From assembly GCF_033439725.1 (NCBI RefSeq), contig NW_026944386.1, positions 3,844,001 through 3,908,000 of the forward strand: a DNA stretch of 64,000 nt. The letters run 5' to 3'. The notes beneath the pieces are model-generated. The model did no database searches and had not been told where the DNA came from. It saw only the letters and a program-made list of their open reading frames with translations. Positions 21,800 through 33,340 of this stretch are shown piece by piece. A program made the translations under genes and the position numbers. The stretch is from Neurospora tetraspora. Taxonomy: Eukaryota; Ascomycota; Sordariomycetes; Sordariales; Sordariaceae. Position 1 is the stretch's first letter, and every line of letters begins with the position of its first letter.

Positions 21800-22466
21800 A
21801 AGATACCTAGTTACCGAGCTTAGCCACCTATAGAGTTGAGGCCATCGAGACTTGAGGGGTGACTGGAGGCGGCCCGGGATGACCTCTTGTCCTACTGACC
21901 GTCAATGTTGATGTGGATGCAACTGTGATGACCCAGGTGCTCACATGACAGAGGATGTACACCTTACTAAGTTCCAGGTAAGCCTTGGGGTCGTCTCCCG
22001 TGTCGTTCTTGGGTCTTCTTGATCTTCAGCCCCAAAACAGCATGGCTTTAACCTGATGTGTACCCTAGGTACACGTAGTCAAGAGGTATGTGAAAAGTAA
22101 TGAGCTTAATCACTGCCAGCAGTATACTTACCATTTGGAATGTCGAACATGGGGGTGCTGACTACCTACCATGCGGGTGACAACATCTCCAGGCAACATT
22201 TTACCATTTGGGAATTTTCCCCGACCCGTCACACAATGCTCACCAATTTGATGCTGCCAGGGCCAGGGGGAAATTGATCACCCATGTGATCAAGGTGGGT
22301 TCTTACTAACGGGACCCAAACTTTAAACTTTTCCGGATGTCGGTGTGATTAAGGTGATTTTTCATAGTGTGGTGCTCGTGAAGTTGCTGGTGCAGGCACG
22401 AAAAACGTACCTTCTAGGTATAGATTGATACGACGCTGCCCGAGACCAGGAATAGCCGTTCATTCC
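21800..22466. other. Intergenic, no gene seen
   Basis: Nothing beyond short frames. It is the downstream region of the membrane protein gene and the upstream region of the peptide precursor. Confidence 0.5.
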
Positions 22467-23861
22467 TCACCCTGTTCCTCCCTGACCCGACCTTCTCTCC
22501 TCCCTCTCATTAAAAGAAGTAGGTAACTCCACAACCCCCGAAACACTGGACAATTCAACCGGTAGAACATGTAACGTGCCGTCCGCGTTACCAGCAGGTC
22601 TTGCCCCTCCTCCTCCTCCTCCTTCTCTTCCTCCTCCTCTCCCTTCTCGTCCTCCTCCACGTGCCGACTCTGCCTCTGTCCCAACCTCATACACCTCTCG
22701 AACCGTATCCAATTCCGCCACCCCTCCAATCCCCTGTCCCCTCGAACTCGCCCTACTACCTCTACCATCAACAAACCCCTTCGTAGCCGTCTCCTTCAAC
22801 TCCACCATCCCTTTCATTCCCCTTTGTCTTTGTCTTGCCCGGCCCCGTTTCGATCGCCCCCTCTTGTAAAAGACAAAGAAGCTGCCGCCGGAGAGGAGGA
22901 GGACGACGGTGATGGTTATTCCGACGATGGCCCAGACCCAGGGTGCGGTTTTGGTCGCCCCGGGGTTTAGGTTTGCGTTTGGTTGTGGAGTGGACGTCGA
23001 ACTTGTGTCTGTGGGGGAGGTGAGTGCATGTGGTGGTGTGGATGTCGCTTGCCCCTGGGTTTTTGTTGTGGGGTTGAGGGTGGTGAGGGACGTGGAGGGT
23101 GATGTAGACGAGAATGAGGATGAGGATGAGGAGGGGAGGGTGGATAAAGATTGGGGCGTGGAAGTTGAGGTTATGGGTGAGACTGCGGGGGGGTTATTTG
23201 TTGGTGGTGGTGGTGATGTCGGCTTCGTTGGTGCAGGTAATGTGGAAGTAACCATCGTTCTCTCCCCTTTATCCATACTCGCACTCGCACTCGTTGATAC
23301 CATCGTTTGTACAGCAAAACTGGAGGAAGTGCTAGAAGTCTTCTCTGTTGGTATCGCTGTCGCTGTTGCTGTCGTGAACGGATCTTCATTTTGTCCTGTA
23401 GCCGGGCCCGGACTTCCCGTTTGACTTTCTGACGAAGGCGCACCGGCAGCTTGTAACTTGCAATACCCAACACACTTCATGAACCTCATCGCGAGACTTG
23501 CCTTGATCAGCTCCGGATTCCTGCTGTTATCTTGGATGCATGACTGGCACTGATAATACTGATCAAGGAAGTTGCTCCCCGTACCGCAGAGGGCGGGGGT
23601 TAGTGGGTTTTGTTGACATTCTAATTGAGCGTTGCCTGTTGACATTCATTTTGTTAGTTCTCTGGTCAAGTTTGACAGACACTAGACTAAGGGTTCATCG
23701 TGTGGCTGGGGATATGTGCAGGTAGAGTAGGCAGAATAAAGACTCGACTACTTACGGCAGAAGTTGGAGCATTGTTCGGGGACGACGGATGTGGCTCGTT
23801 TGAATGGGATGTTGTTGAAAGCAGGGTTTTTGATATCATGTGCTGCTGATAGGATTCGCAT
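22467..23861 (-). CDS. Single-pass membrane protein with Cys-rich ectodomain and Ser/Thr stalk (424 aa)
   Basis: Two exons: 23756-23861 (ATG at 23861) and 22467-23635. The 120-bp intron starts GTAAGT and ends CAG, and the exons join in phase. Residues about 30-90 hold cysteines (EQCSNFC, ECQQ, LCGTG, CQSCIQ, KCVGYC). Then comes a long Ser/Thr/Pro stalk (about 90-260, likely O-glycosylated), a membrane segment WVWAIVGITITVVLLLSGG (about 265-290) followed by basic stop-transfer residues, and a cytoplasmic tail with a Gly/Arg-rich tract. This is the architecture of fungal wall-stress sensor-like proteins. The N-terminus lacks an obvious signal peptide, so a further upstream exon may be missing. 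A related, damaged gene lies at 32144-33340. Ligand and function are unknown. Confidence 0.7.
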
Positions 23862-24918
23862 CTTGATGATGATCCGTCCAAGTGTCAAGGGATGAGAACT
23901 GGGAGGGAGCCTTCGACAATACTGAGGAGGAGAGAGTAAGTAGCTGATGACGAGGTTCAGAGAGTTCGATGGTCGAGAACGAAAGTAGAAAAAATTGCTT
24001 GGGGATACAGAATGATAGGTTTCACGATGCACAAATCTGTCAACAACTCTCTTTTCGAGTTGTCTCACTCATTCCAGTTTATATTTCCCCAAAATAGTCC
24101 CAAGCACAATGTATGTCTCTTAGTGCCGCATGACGATAGTACTGGAGACGCCAAGCCAGGAACTGTTCTTCCCCATTCCAAATCAAAATGTCACGCCTCC
24201 CACCCAGCCAGCGGCCACCCTCTGTACGCGAGCCAAAAGAGGCGTCCACCTGCTTGTGTTTTCCATAACTCTTCATGTTCGTCCAGAGTCCTGACATGCA
24301 AATATCAATTTCCACAATGCATATCGTATTGTTTCCAAGGAGGAACGGCCATCTCCTAGAATCGTGGGGATGTTTGGCAAACTCATTATGTCGGACAGGG
24401 GTCTGAGACTCGGTGGTGCAGGCACTTGGGCAAACATTCAGACACCATCGTCATACGGGCTGTACCGTTCGGTACTCTGATCCTGGTTGGCTACCTATTT
24501 GTATGGCTCAGGCCAATAAGGCTGATTAATGGTCAGGGGACACGCAAACATTGGGAGGGAAGGGGCGTACCTTGCAGATGGCACCTGCAAAAAACCATAT
24601 CGCAACTCGGGTCCCGTCATACACCCATACCAGAGTTCGAGTGCTGCACCTTGCTCGTCAACCATAACTTCCTCCTCCATGTTATTCTTTATGCCAATCT
24701 CAAGTGGTACTGACCTCCATACCATACAGATGCTTCATCGTAACTTGATTGAGATAACCACTTTAGCAGGCAGTCTTTTGGAATGGGCCAAGGTTTCCAG
24801 TCGGTAGTATGAACATGGTACGAGAAGATGAAGCACACTCACTCACTTGCCTCGTCATCCCAAGTCCCAGCCAGTCCCAAGGGGTATATAGGTCAGGTTC
24901 TTGGCACCCTTTTTCCGT
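23862..24918. other. Intergenic, no gene seen
   Basis: Contains only short overlapping frames without family features or codon bias. It probably includes the promoter of the membrane protein gene to the left. Confidence 0.5.
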
Positions 24919-25031
24919 GGTCCGCTGGTGTAACTGGTAAACACGCTTGGTCTATATGCTCGTTCTAAACAGCTACTCGGGTGAACCCGTGAGGGATCAG
25001 GAAACCGCCGGTTCGACTCCGGGGTGGACCA
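24919..25031 (+). tRNA. tRNA with an intron, isotype unresolved
   Basis: The acceptor stem GGTCCGC (24919-24925) pairs with GTGGACC near 25030. A four-pair D arm (GTGT/ACAC) follows, and the T arm contains CGGTTCGACTCCG with one weak outer pair. A T-run starts at 25033, a Pol III terminator. The central part is about 40 nt longer than a normal anticodon arm and folds into its own hairpin (CTCGGGTGAACCCGTGAG), so an intron is likely. With stem CTTGG/TCAGG the anticodon position would read TAT, but base 33 would then be C instead of T, so I do not assign an amino acid. A tRNA pseudogene is possible. Confidence 0.65.
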
Positions 25032-25032
25032 C

Positions 25033-25056
25033 TTTTTTTTTTTTGCCTCTTTTGCC

Positions 25057-25089
<33 letters not shown>

Positions 25090-25090
25090 C
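25033..25090 (+). terminator. Pol III terminator and long T-tract
   Basis: A nine-T run directly follows the tRNA. A second, longer T-tract (about 30 T) follows after a short C/T spacer. Confidence 0.7.
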
Positions 25091-26794
25091 CGCCGAGAGA
25101 CACACACGCATTTGGATTTGTTTTCTTTGACATTGTTGGTTGATTGGAGTTTTGCGTGTGCTCGTTGTTTTAAAAGGCTTCGTATTTCGATCAGGTCATC
25201 CATCCTCGCTTCCCAGCTGGCTGCGGTAAGGGTCCCTCCCGCTCATTTGGCTTTGACGCAATATCGATTGGCAGCAAAGTTCGGGTCGTCAACTCGGGAA
25301 ATATGTCCAACAATTTATGTTCGTCCGTCTAGTGATATTGACGGTATCGACGTTAAACAAACAGCCCCTTGACCATTTCCTGGTCACCCTTTTAGATATG
25401 TCCCGCTTCTGCTTCTTGAAAACGTCAAGATCAACGGAATAGTCGCTGCGAGGATAGGTACTGACCGCGCTACAACGCAAGGGTTACGGAGACTTTGTTG
25501 ACTCCTACCCGTGTATGGATTTTTCATCGTAGTGGAAGCTGGACGGGGTGTTGGACTTAGCGTGGGTCTGGTGTAAGTCATGATAATGATACGTGATAGG
25601 CCGCCGATGGAGTTTGAGACCGTATAGGTTAAGTGCCCCTTCGTCCAAAGATGCAGCAATCTTTGAATCGCGCTCGACGGAGGTTTCGGCGACCACCTTA
25701 GCCTCGTGCCTCTGAATTTGATAGCTGACGCATTCCAACACTTGTCGACCTAGTGTTTGATAGGGCCCCGCTTTTCAAATAGCGCGGTATCTTTCACAAT
25801 AACCCTCAATTGCAGAAACAGTGATTGGGATGCCGTCTTCGTTATGCATGTTGTCAAATAACTGGAAACGGCTCGAATGATGCATCGTCAACATCCGAAA
25901 TCGACAACGCAAAAGTCCTGCGTAGGGTATGAGGAAGCGAATCTCCAGCTAATACAAGTTGGGAGTGTGGTTGGAAAACAAAAGCACATAGTTGATTGAT
26001 TCTTTCAGAGAGAGTTTCCGCAAAGGAGGAGTAGGAGAAAGGAACAAGTGGAAAAGAATGACAGATGTCGTCCTTTGACGTTGGGAGACGCGTCGACCGC
26101 GATATCTCCACTTATATCCATTCCAAGACCCACAGTGCATGCGTGGAGTTGAAGCGCACTAACAATTGATGCTTGGCCAATGAGACGCGGAGGATTCAGA
26201 GCATGGCGAGAGCTTCGCGCTGGCCTTCACGAACTCACGTGCAAGAGGACAGAGAAGGCATTTCGACACGGCATTGCCGTCCGTGACGAAAGCAACAAAG
26301 ATGTTGGACTTTGATATGCCTTTGGCTCTGAACTCCAAGTCAGATACCCAAGCGCCAGTGACTACATCAAGGACACCTACTAGATGATGATCAAATCTTC
26401 CATCCAGCCCAGGGGTATCAGTCCCTCCTCAATCCCTTCTTCACCAACACCGCAACTCTTTTTGCACACAGATATGGTATCAGTATTGTAAGATATCTTC
26501 CCAGGTCCCCACGACAGCTCGGCCTTTCTTTTCCACGACATGCAACACACCACGGAAACTTTTTTGTCGACTAGACAACTCAACCGAGAAAACCACCAAC
26601 AACAACAAAGGCTCGGTGGATCGTCTGATAATTAGGTACACAGGAAAAGAGACGAAAAAAAAAGAGAACCTTCATCATGCCTGCCAACCACACACACACG
26701 CTGAGAGAGATAGTAAGAGTCTAAATCAAGCTAGAAATATCCATGTCAGCCGTAACCACCCGCCTGTCTAAAATTCCCAAAGACCGAGATTCAC
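25091..26794. other. Intergenic, no gene seen
   Basis: No frame here shows family motifs, introns with good borders or fungal codon bias. The right end is the 3' UTR of the succinyl-CoA ligase gene. Confidence 0.5.
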
Positions 26795-28422
26795 TTAAAT
26801 ACCAAGGGTGAACTCAACGCCGACATCAATGTCACGAGCTGGTAAACAAAGAGTTAGCACATGTTTTGCTTATATACAGGGTGCAAAATAAACTTACCCA
26901 TCTTGACAACCTTGGAGAGCTGGACAGACTTCTCAGCAGCGCTCTGGAGATCGTCGATGGAGAAGATCTTCATGCCAGAGTCGTTGATGAGCTGGTGGGC
27001 AGCCTCCATGTTGGTGCCCTGGAGACGGGCAATGATGGGAATCTTGAGGTCAAGAGACTTGACCGTGTTGATGAGACCGTGGGCGATGGCGTCGCAGCGG
27101 ACGATACCGCCGAAAATGTTGACAAAGATGGCGGTAACCTTGGGGTCGCTGGTGATGAGCTCGAAGGCCTCCCTAATGGCCGCGGGGGTAGCACCACCAC
27201 CGACGTCAAGGAAGTTGGCGGGCTGGCCGCCGTTCAGCTTGATAATGTCCATGGTAGCCATGGCGAGACCGGCACCGTTGACGAGGCAGCCAATGTCACC
27301 ATCGAGCTTGATGAAGTTGAGGCCGGACTGGGCGGCGCGAACCTCATCGGGATCCTCCTGGGTGGTGTCGCGGAGCTTGAAGATGTCGGGTTGCCTGTAT
27401 TCAGCGTTGTCATCGAAGCCGAACTTGGCGTCCATGCACATGACCTTGTGGTCAGAGGTCTCGGAAAGGGGGTTGATCTCGATCTGGGTGGCATCCTTCT
27501 CGCAGAAGATCTTGTAGAGCTTCTGGATGGTGTCCTTGGCCTCCTCGACGCACTGCTCGCTGAAGCCGAGCTGGGTGGCGATGCCGCGGGCCATCTCGTC
27601 CGTGACACCAACGTTGATGTCGATGTAGGTGGTGTGGATGGCGTCGGGGCTCTCCTTGGCAACACCCTCAATGTCCATGCCACCCTGGGACGACGAAACA
27701 ATGACGGGGCCCTGAGAAGCACGGTCCATGAGGACGGCGAGGTAGAACTCGCGGCGGGCGAACTTGCGCTCGCAGATGTAGACGGCGTTGCAGAGACGGC
27801 CCTGGGGGCCGGTCTGCTTGGTGATGAGCTTGTGGCCGATCATCTGCTCGGCGAACATCTTGGCCTCGGTGGGGGAGTAGATGACGCGAACACCGCCCTT
27901 GAGGCCGTTGTCGAAGGTGCCCTTTCCACGGCCACCAGCAAGAACCTGGGCCTTGATGACCATGTCCTCGCCGCCAATCTTCTTTGCGATGGCCTCAGCC
28001 TCGGCGCCGGACCTGGCAACATCACCCTTGGGGACACCGATGCCATACTGTTTTGTGTGGTGTCGCGTTAGAATCGGAGCGTTTCGATGGAGTCAGGTAG
28101 CGACGGGGCGGGGTAGTAGAGGTAGAGATAAGCTAATTCTATGGACGAGAGCTGGGTGTACTGACCTTCCGGAGGAGATCAGCAGAGAGGTATTCGTGAA
28201 TGCTGAGGGCTCTCCTTTGTTGTTGGGAAACGCTGGGGAGTCTGGAGGTGAGGGGAGCCTGTGTTTGGAAGATGTTGTCAGCTTGTTGTTTTGGTTTCCT
28301 CGAAGCCAGAGAAGAATGCGATGCGACGGTGCATGAGACCTCAAGGCTGGGGGGCGGCGACGAACCTTGGAGGCGGCAGCAAAGGCAGAAGCCAATGCGC
28401 GGTTGCGGCCGAGCTTGAACAT
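26795..28422 (-). CDS. Succinyl-CoA ligase beta subunit, mitochondrial (447 aa)
   Basis: Four exons: 28366-28422, 28166-28258, 26898-28047 and 26795-26838. All introns are GT..AG (107, 118 and 59 bp), and the total of 1,344 nt is in frame. The enzyme joins succinate and CoA with nucleotide cleavage, or the reverse, in the TCA cycle, as partner of the alpha subunit. The first exon and start of the second give a basic, Ala/Ser/Arg-rich mitochondrial presequence, followed by RRALSIHEYLSADLLRKYG, the usual start of the mature beta chain. An ATP-grasp region follows (AQVLAGGRGKG; QIEINPLSE), then the CoA-ligase domain with NGAGLAMATMD, FLDVGGGA and FVNIFGGIVRCD. The last short exon supplies ARDIDVGVEFTLGI. 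Length and all key blocks are intact. Equivalent to yeast LSC2; nucleotide specificity is not decided here. Confidence 0.96.
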
Positions 28423-29912
28423 GATTAGGATGTGGTGGATGGGATAAGGTAGAGTATGAGGTGGGTGGTGATGGTGTTGGGAAAAGTTGGATTTCAGGGA
28501 CTGTGAAAATGACGATGCGACACTTGGACGAGGGGACTGGACAAAGCTCCCTTCGAGTTCTCGCTGTTGGAGACTTGGAGTGTGGCCCTGATTAGGACTG
28601 ATTAGGACTGACTTATGGGCCTGATAACCTCGTCGGCCCTACCCCAGCCAATCATTAACAACTTTGCCGTCGTTTTCCATTTGGAGAACAGCAAGCTCCA
28701 GCACAGCCAGCACCAGCAGCTCTTTGCCTGCAGCTCGCGGCAGTTGCACGCGGCTGGTGGCGAGCAACACAGGGTCCGTGCCTCGTGCGCCTATCCTCGG
28801 CCAAACCGGCTTCCGGTGGGATGAAAATATGGAAGTTGAATTACAAGATTGAACAAACAAAAACATCACCAATTCCTTCAATGAACTCCAACTTACACGG
28901 GTCGCGATAAACATTGCAATGTTGACAATGACGTCTAAGGGCCCCGCTTGCCACACTCAATGGCAAGCTCTCCCCGCGCATGTTGCTGACATTTACCTTG
29001 TTGACAGGTCCACTGACTCGAGCAAAGTACATGAATCCGATCCATCCCGGCGAGTCCGCAAATCGTCTTTATCGGCTTCTCCAAATCATTATCGTCATGA
29101 TGTTGAACCCCGACGGCAGGACAGCAGTCGCGGTCACTCATAGTCTGAAAATATCCCAACTCAGCTGCAAAACTTTCCAATTTCTTCATCTCATTCTCGA
29201 TACTCAACCTTGACACGTTCAATACCCCCATCGCGCCCCCCTGGACCCACGAAAGCTTGTCATGTCCGACCTGACTCGAGCTCTCCGCGCCTTGCGGGGC
29301 AAGGGGAATGACGATGTCTCCAAGTCCCCAGACCCTCCCGTCCAAGCCCAAGACCCCATCCGGGGTCAAGCGGAGCTCAAGACGCACCGAAGGATCCGCC
29401 AAATCTTCCATCACATGGCTTTTTTCATCACAGCTTTCTCCCATGTTGCACGACTCATGCGCCCATTCGTGGCTTTGTGTGGCTTGAAAGTTGAGACGAC
29501 CGCACCAAACCTTATCTCAACCTCTGAAGTGGAAGCCTTGGGATGCTGGTGTTTAAAGGTGATGAAAACACTTTGCTGCTGCCATTGGCCAACACTCCTT
29601 TTGAGCTCGTGCAACCCACCTTTACAACTCTTCCCCCGCATTATATCAGCTCCTCAAAAAGGAAGATCACCATGTCTTTTGACAAGTCTCTCATTTGTCC
29701 ACTGCCGCGGTTGAGCTTGGCTATTATTTGCATGTGGTCACCACTCCTCACCACTTAATACGACGTGATGTAAGTCATCCTTCATTATGAAGGCGGTTGG
29801 ACACTTCTCTGCTCCATCACGGCCTCATCATATCAACCCCTCAAACCCCCAAGTCGCATTATTCCTTTTTGAGTTTTAGACTTGAGTGCATATATCAAGG
29901 GTTTAAACCACC
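28423..29912. other. Divergent intergenic region
   Basis: Lies between the 5' ends of the succinyl-CoA ligase gene (minus) and the P450 gene (plus). Overlapping frames on both strands near 28900-29700 are unconvincing and show no domain. A perfect tandem GATTAGGACT pair sits near 28590. Confidence 0.5.
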
Positions 29913-31674
29913 ATGTTCCAAGCACTCATTTCCCTTGACTCCAACCAAACATGGGCCGTCCTCTTGGGCTTCGTCGTGGTCCTGTTCATGGGCCGAAAAG
30001 CCTGGGTTGACTACAAAATTCGCAAGACCGGAGGTGTCAGGTCTTCCGTGCTGGCTACAAATCCCATCACAGGTAAAGTTACCTGCTTTGAATGATATGA
30101 CTTGGGCGTGTCTGACAAGTGACAAACCGCCAGGTTTCCGGTTCTTCGTGAGGGCTGGCTTCATGCAAGCACGCGATAAGCTCGACAAGTTCTACGATGA
30201 GTTCTACTACTGGGCTACCCCCGAGTGTCCCAACTGCGTCGAGATCGCCTTCTTCGGTGGCGTCCGCTTCTTGATGACTCAGGAGCCCGAACATGTCAAG
30301 ACAGTACTCACCTCCAAGTTTACAGACTACGGCAAAGGACCGGAATTTCACGAGACATGGAGCCCTTTCCTCGGGGACAGCATCTTCACAACCGATGGTC
30401 AACTGTGGTCGGACAGCAGGGCTCTGATCAGGCCCATGTTTATCAAGGACCGAGTCCGTGACCCCGAGATCTTCGACAAATGGACCAAGACCCTCATCGA
30501 CAAGCTCCCAGCCTCTGGTCAAACCGTCAACATCATGGACCTCTTCTACCGGATGACACTAGACGTCACCACCGACTTCCTCCTCGGCAGCAGCGTCGAC
30601 AGCCTCAACAACCCCAAGCACGAATTCGTCGACGCCTTCCAAGAAGTCCAGCGCATCCAAATGATGCTCACCATCCTCGCCCCCTTCCGCCACCTGATCC
30701 CCAAGTACCGCTACAACCGGGGCATCTGCATCCTCGAGCGATTCGTCGAGCCCTTCATCCAACGCACCCTCGCCCTCCCCCTCTCCGAGCTCGAGGACCT
30801 CTCCAAGTCCTCCTCCGACTTCACCTTCCTGCACTCCCTCGCCCGCCGCACCCGCGACGCCAAGGTCATCCGCGATCAGCTCATGGCCATCCTCCTCGCC
30901 GGCCGTGACACCACCGCCGCCACCCTGTCTTGGACCATCTACGAGCTGGCGCACTACCCGCGCGTCTACCACAAGCTTCGCAATGAGATCCTCGCCGTCG
31001 TTGGACCCTCCCGCGCTCCCACGTACGAGGACCTTAAGAGCATGACGTACCTGACCCATACCCTTAACGAGACGCTGCGACTGTATCCTGCCGTCCCATA
31101 CAACCTTCGCGCTGCATTGAAGGATACTAGTCTGCCCGGGATCAAGGGACAACCGGATATCACGGTGTTGGAAGGCGACATCGTTGTGTACTCGGCGTTG
31201 AGCATGCAGCGGCGACCGGATTTGTATCCTGCGGTTGGTGAGATCGTTGGAAAAGGGGCAAAGGGACAGCCGTTTGAGGATCCCAGTGTCTTCAGTCCTG
31301 ATAGATGGGACTACTGGACGCCTAAAGCTTGGAATTACGTGCCGTTTAATGGGGGACCGAGGATCTGTGTGGGACAGAACTTTGCTATGACCGAGATGGC
31401 GTTTGCTTGTGAGTCTTGTTATTCTCTTTTCCCTTTTGCGCCTTGCACCCCCCGTTTTTATTCCATTTTTATCTTTATTTTCTGTCATAGTTGATCTCGC
31501 GGGCTCAGGTTCCTAACATGCGCCGCTACAGTGGTCCGTCTTCTACAGAAATACGACCGGCTCGAGTACAGGGGCGATTGGCACGCGCAGTACCACAAGG
31601 CTGAGATTGTCGGCGCGCCGGGTCATGGAGTTCCTGTTGCGTTTTTTGAAGCTCAGGAGGGCGATGTTGCGTGA
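29913..31674 (+). CDS. Cytochrome P450, CYP52-like family (525 aa)
   Basis: Three exons: 29913-30072, 30134-31408 and 31532-31674, with GT..AG introns of 61 and 123 bp; the joined frame is 1,578 nt. The N-terminal hydrophobic anchor (WAVLLGFVVVLFMG, about residues 13-27) places it on the ER membrane. Conserved blocks are the I-helix AGRDTTAATLSW (about 308), the ExxR motif in NETLRLYP (about 365), and the haem loop FNGGPRICVGQNFA (about 456), with the Cys ligand present. The I-helix AGRDTTA and the overall layout resemble CYP52-type alkane and fatty-acid hydroxylases and related fungal families. That substrate class is an inference. No secondary-metabolite cluster is visible around it. The gene is intact. 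Confidence 0.93.
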
Positions 31675-32143
31675 TTTGTGTTAGTCGATGTGTATTCATT
31701 GGACTGTAGGGCCCTTTTTGTACAAGGGGCTTCGACGAAGTCTTCGTATTGTCCCTTCCTCAACGTGTTTCCGTTCACTAGTCGTTCTAGAAGCCGGAAG
31801 TGCCTGGGTCATATTCTGATGAAGATGTAATCACACTGCATCGTTAGGGTGAGATCGACACAGCATCACCAGTGAACAGTGGCAGCTGAAGTGCTCAGCC
31901 TCATTACGATTCCTGCTTGTTGGGTTAGGACTTTTTTTTCTTAGTGATCAGTCGGGGGCATTCGGACTTACACTTCTTCCACCAGACCATTTTCTCTCTC
32001 TTGAGAAAGAGCAATCCACAGCGTGGGCCGCCTCCCTCCCGGCGTCTTAATGCCCCATTCCTGTTTTGTTTTCGGAGGTTGAGAGTTGAGACTGCCGTCG
32101 CTTTAAGCGAGAAGACATACGGCAAGCCCTTTCTTTCTTATCA
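31675..32143. other. Convergent 3' spacer
   Basis: No gene seen. It contains the 3' ends of the P450 gene (plus) and the sensor-like gene (minus). Confidence 0.5.
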
Positions 32144-33340
32144 CTAGGTAGCCAACACTCTTGAACCATCAACGATCCTCGCCGTTTGCCTCTTTTCCAC
32201 CTCCATCCTCCGATGAATTTCCAATTTTGCCTCCACCACCATCTCGGCAGGTAGCTCAATCGGCCTCGCCATCGTCCCGGTACCTGTAAGGGTATTGTCG
32301 ACAGCCAATTCAACCGGCCTAACACTCGAATCAAGTTCCTTCGGCTCGATGGACTGCGCGTACAACGCCTTTGATCGTTTTGCAGCAGCAGCGACGGAAC
32401 TGCTCTCCCCATGCAACTCCGGTTTATCTCCAGTCCGCCAAGTAGAATCGCCGTCGAGCTCGTGTGAGTGTGAGTGTGCTGACGCCTTGCCCAGCTTCCA
32501 CTTATTTTTGAAGAATCGGAGTTTTCCCTTTCTGTATAAGAACAGAAGGATTCCGAGCCCGAGAAGTGCCAAGGCTAGTACGGCACCGACGATGGCCCAT
32601 ACTCAGGGGCTAAGGCTGTGTGTTGCCTCTCTGGTGCTGGGTTCGTCAGGAGTTGGATTGGTTGTAGTTAGGGGTTGAGAGGAGGTGATGTTGCTGGCTT
32701 GGGGTGATGAGTTGGCTGTGATGGGGAGTTATAGGTCAGTTTTGGCTTTTTGTTCCATGGGGAATACCTAAAACTGCGAGTGTACTGCCGTTACTGGACT
32801 TGTGCAAGGTTCGGCCATACCTGTTGTTGTTGCATGTGACATGGATGTAGTAGTGTGGAAACCAGTCCAGTCGGGACGAAGAACCGTGGTATCAACCAGC
32901 ACGGTTACAGTCACTATAGGTCCATTTTGGTTCGTATACGTGGCTATTGCCCATGTTGTCGTCGATTTATACCATGATGGGTCAATATTTTTTTGCTCTC
33001 GGCAGTACGAGATGTACTGTGAGAATGTGGGGTCAAGATAAGCGTTGACAGCTTCCCTGGGATCTTCAGCAGCTGTAGCCACAACGCATGAGTAGCACTC
33101 CTTGTAGGAGCGCATGAAGTGACTATTATCAGAACATAAACTGGGAGATTTCCCAACGTCCCGTGCTTCGAGATACGCGTCGTCTAGTTGAAGTTAGTAA
33201 CAGCACCATTAAAACGAATTTAAGGAACATAAAGACCTAGACATACTGCAGCTTGAGTAACACAAGGCGGGTGGACTAAGATCCATCCTCGCTGCCACGT
33301 TCACGCGACGTTCCGGGCGTAGCAAAGTGATAAACTGCAT
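32144..33340 (-). pseudogene. Membrane sensor-like gene with a stop before the membrane segment
   Basis: Exon 1 (33247-33340, ATG at 33340) ends in CYSSC; exon 2 starts at 33183 (DAYLEA...) after a GTATGT..TAG intron. The ectodomain has cysteines in SLCSDN, KECYSC, SYCRE and EPCTS, then a Thr-rich stalk. A further intron around 32710-32770 joins to a Ser/Thr/Pro segment, but its donor is unclear. The frame then reads SLSP, a TGA (32603-32605), VWAIVGAVLALALLGLG, and a basic tail to the stop at 32144. The related gene at 22467-23861 has TGG at that exact place (APWVWAIVG), so Trp has become a stop. The product would be a soluble ectodomain without membrane anchor or tail. Everything downstream of the TGA is still open, so the change looks recent. 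Confidence 0.65.

Noticed and set aside
22601-22660. A CTC/TCC microsatellite that might be an independent repeat feature
   Set aside because: It encodes the Gly/Arg-rich cytoplasmic tail of the membrane protein on the minus strand, so it is coding low complexity.
26866-28071. A 401-codon plus-strand frame
   Set aside because: It is the antisense shadow of the succinyl-CoA ligase gene; the minus-strand reading has every family motif and good introns.
29262-29714. A 150-codon plus-strand frame with an ATG between the ligase and P450 genes
   Set aside because: It overlaps an equally long minus-strand frame, has no domain or codon bias, and lies in the shared promoter region.
30559-31488. A 309-codon minus-strand frame
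   Set aside because: Antisense shadow of the cytochrome P450, with the low-complexity Glu/Gly/Val text typical of such shadows.
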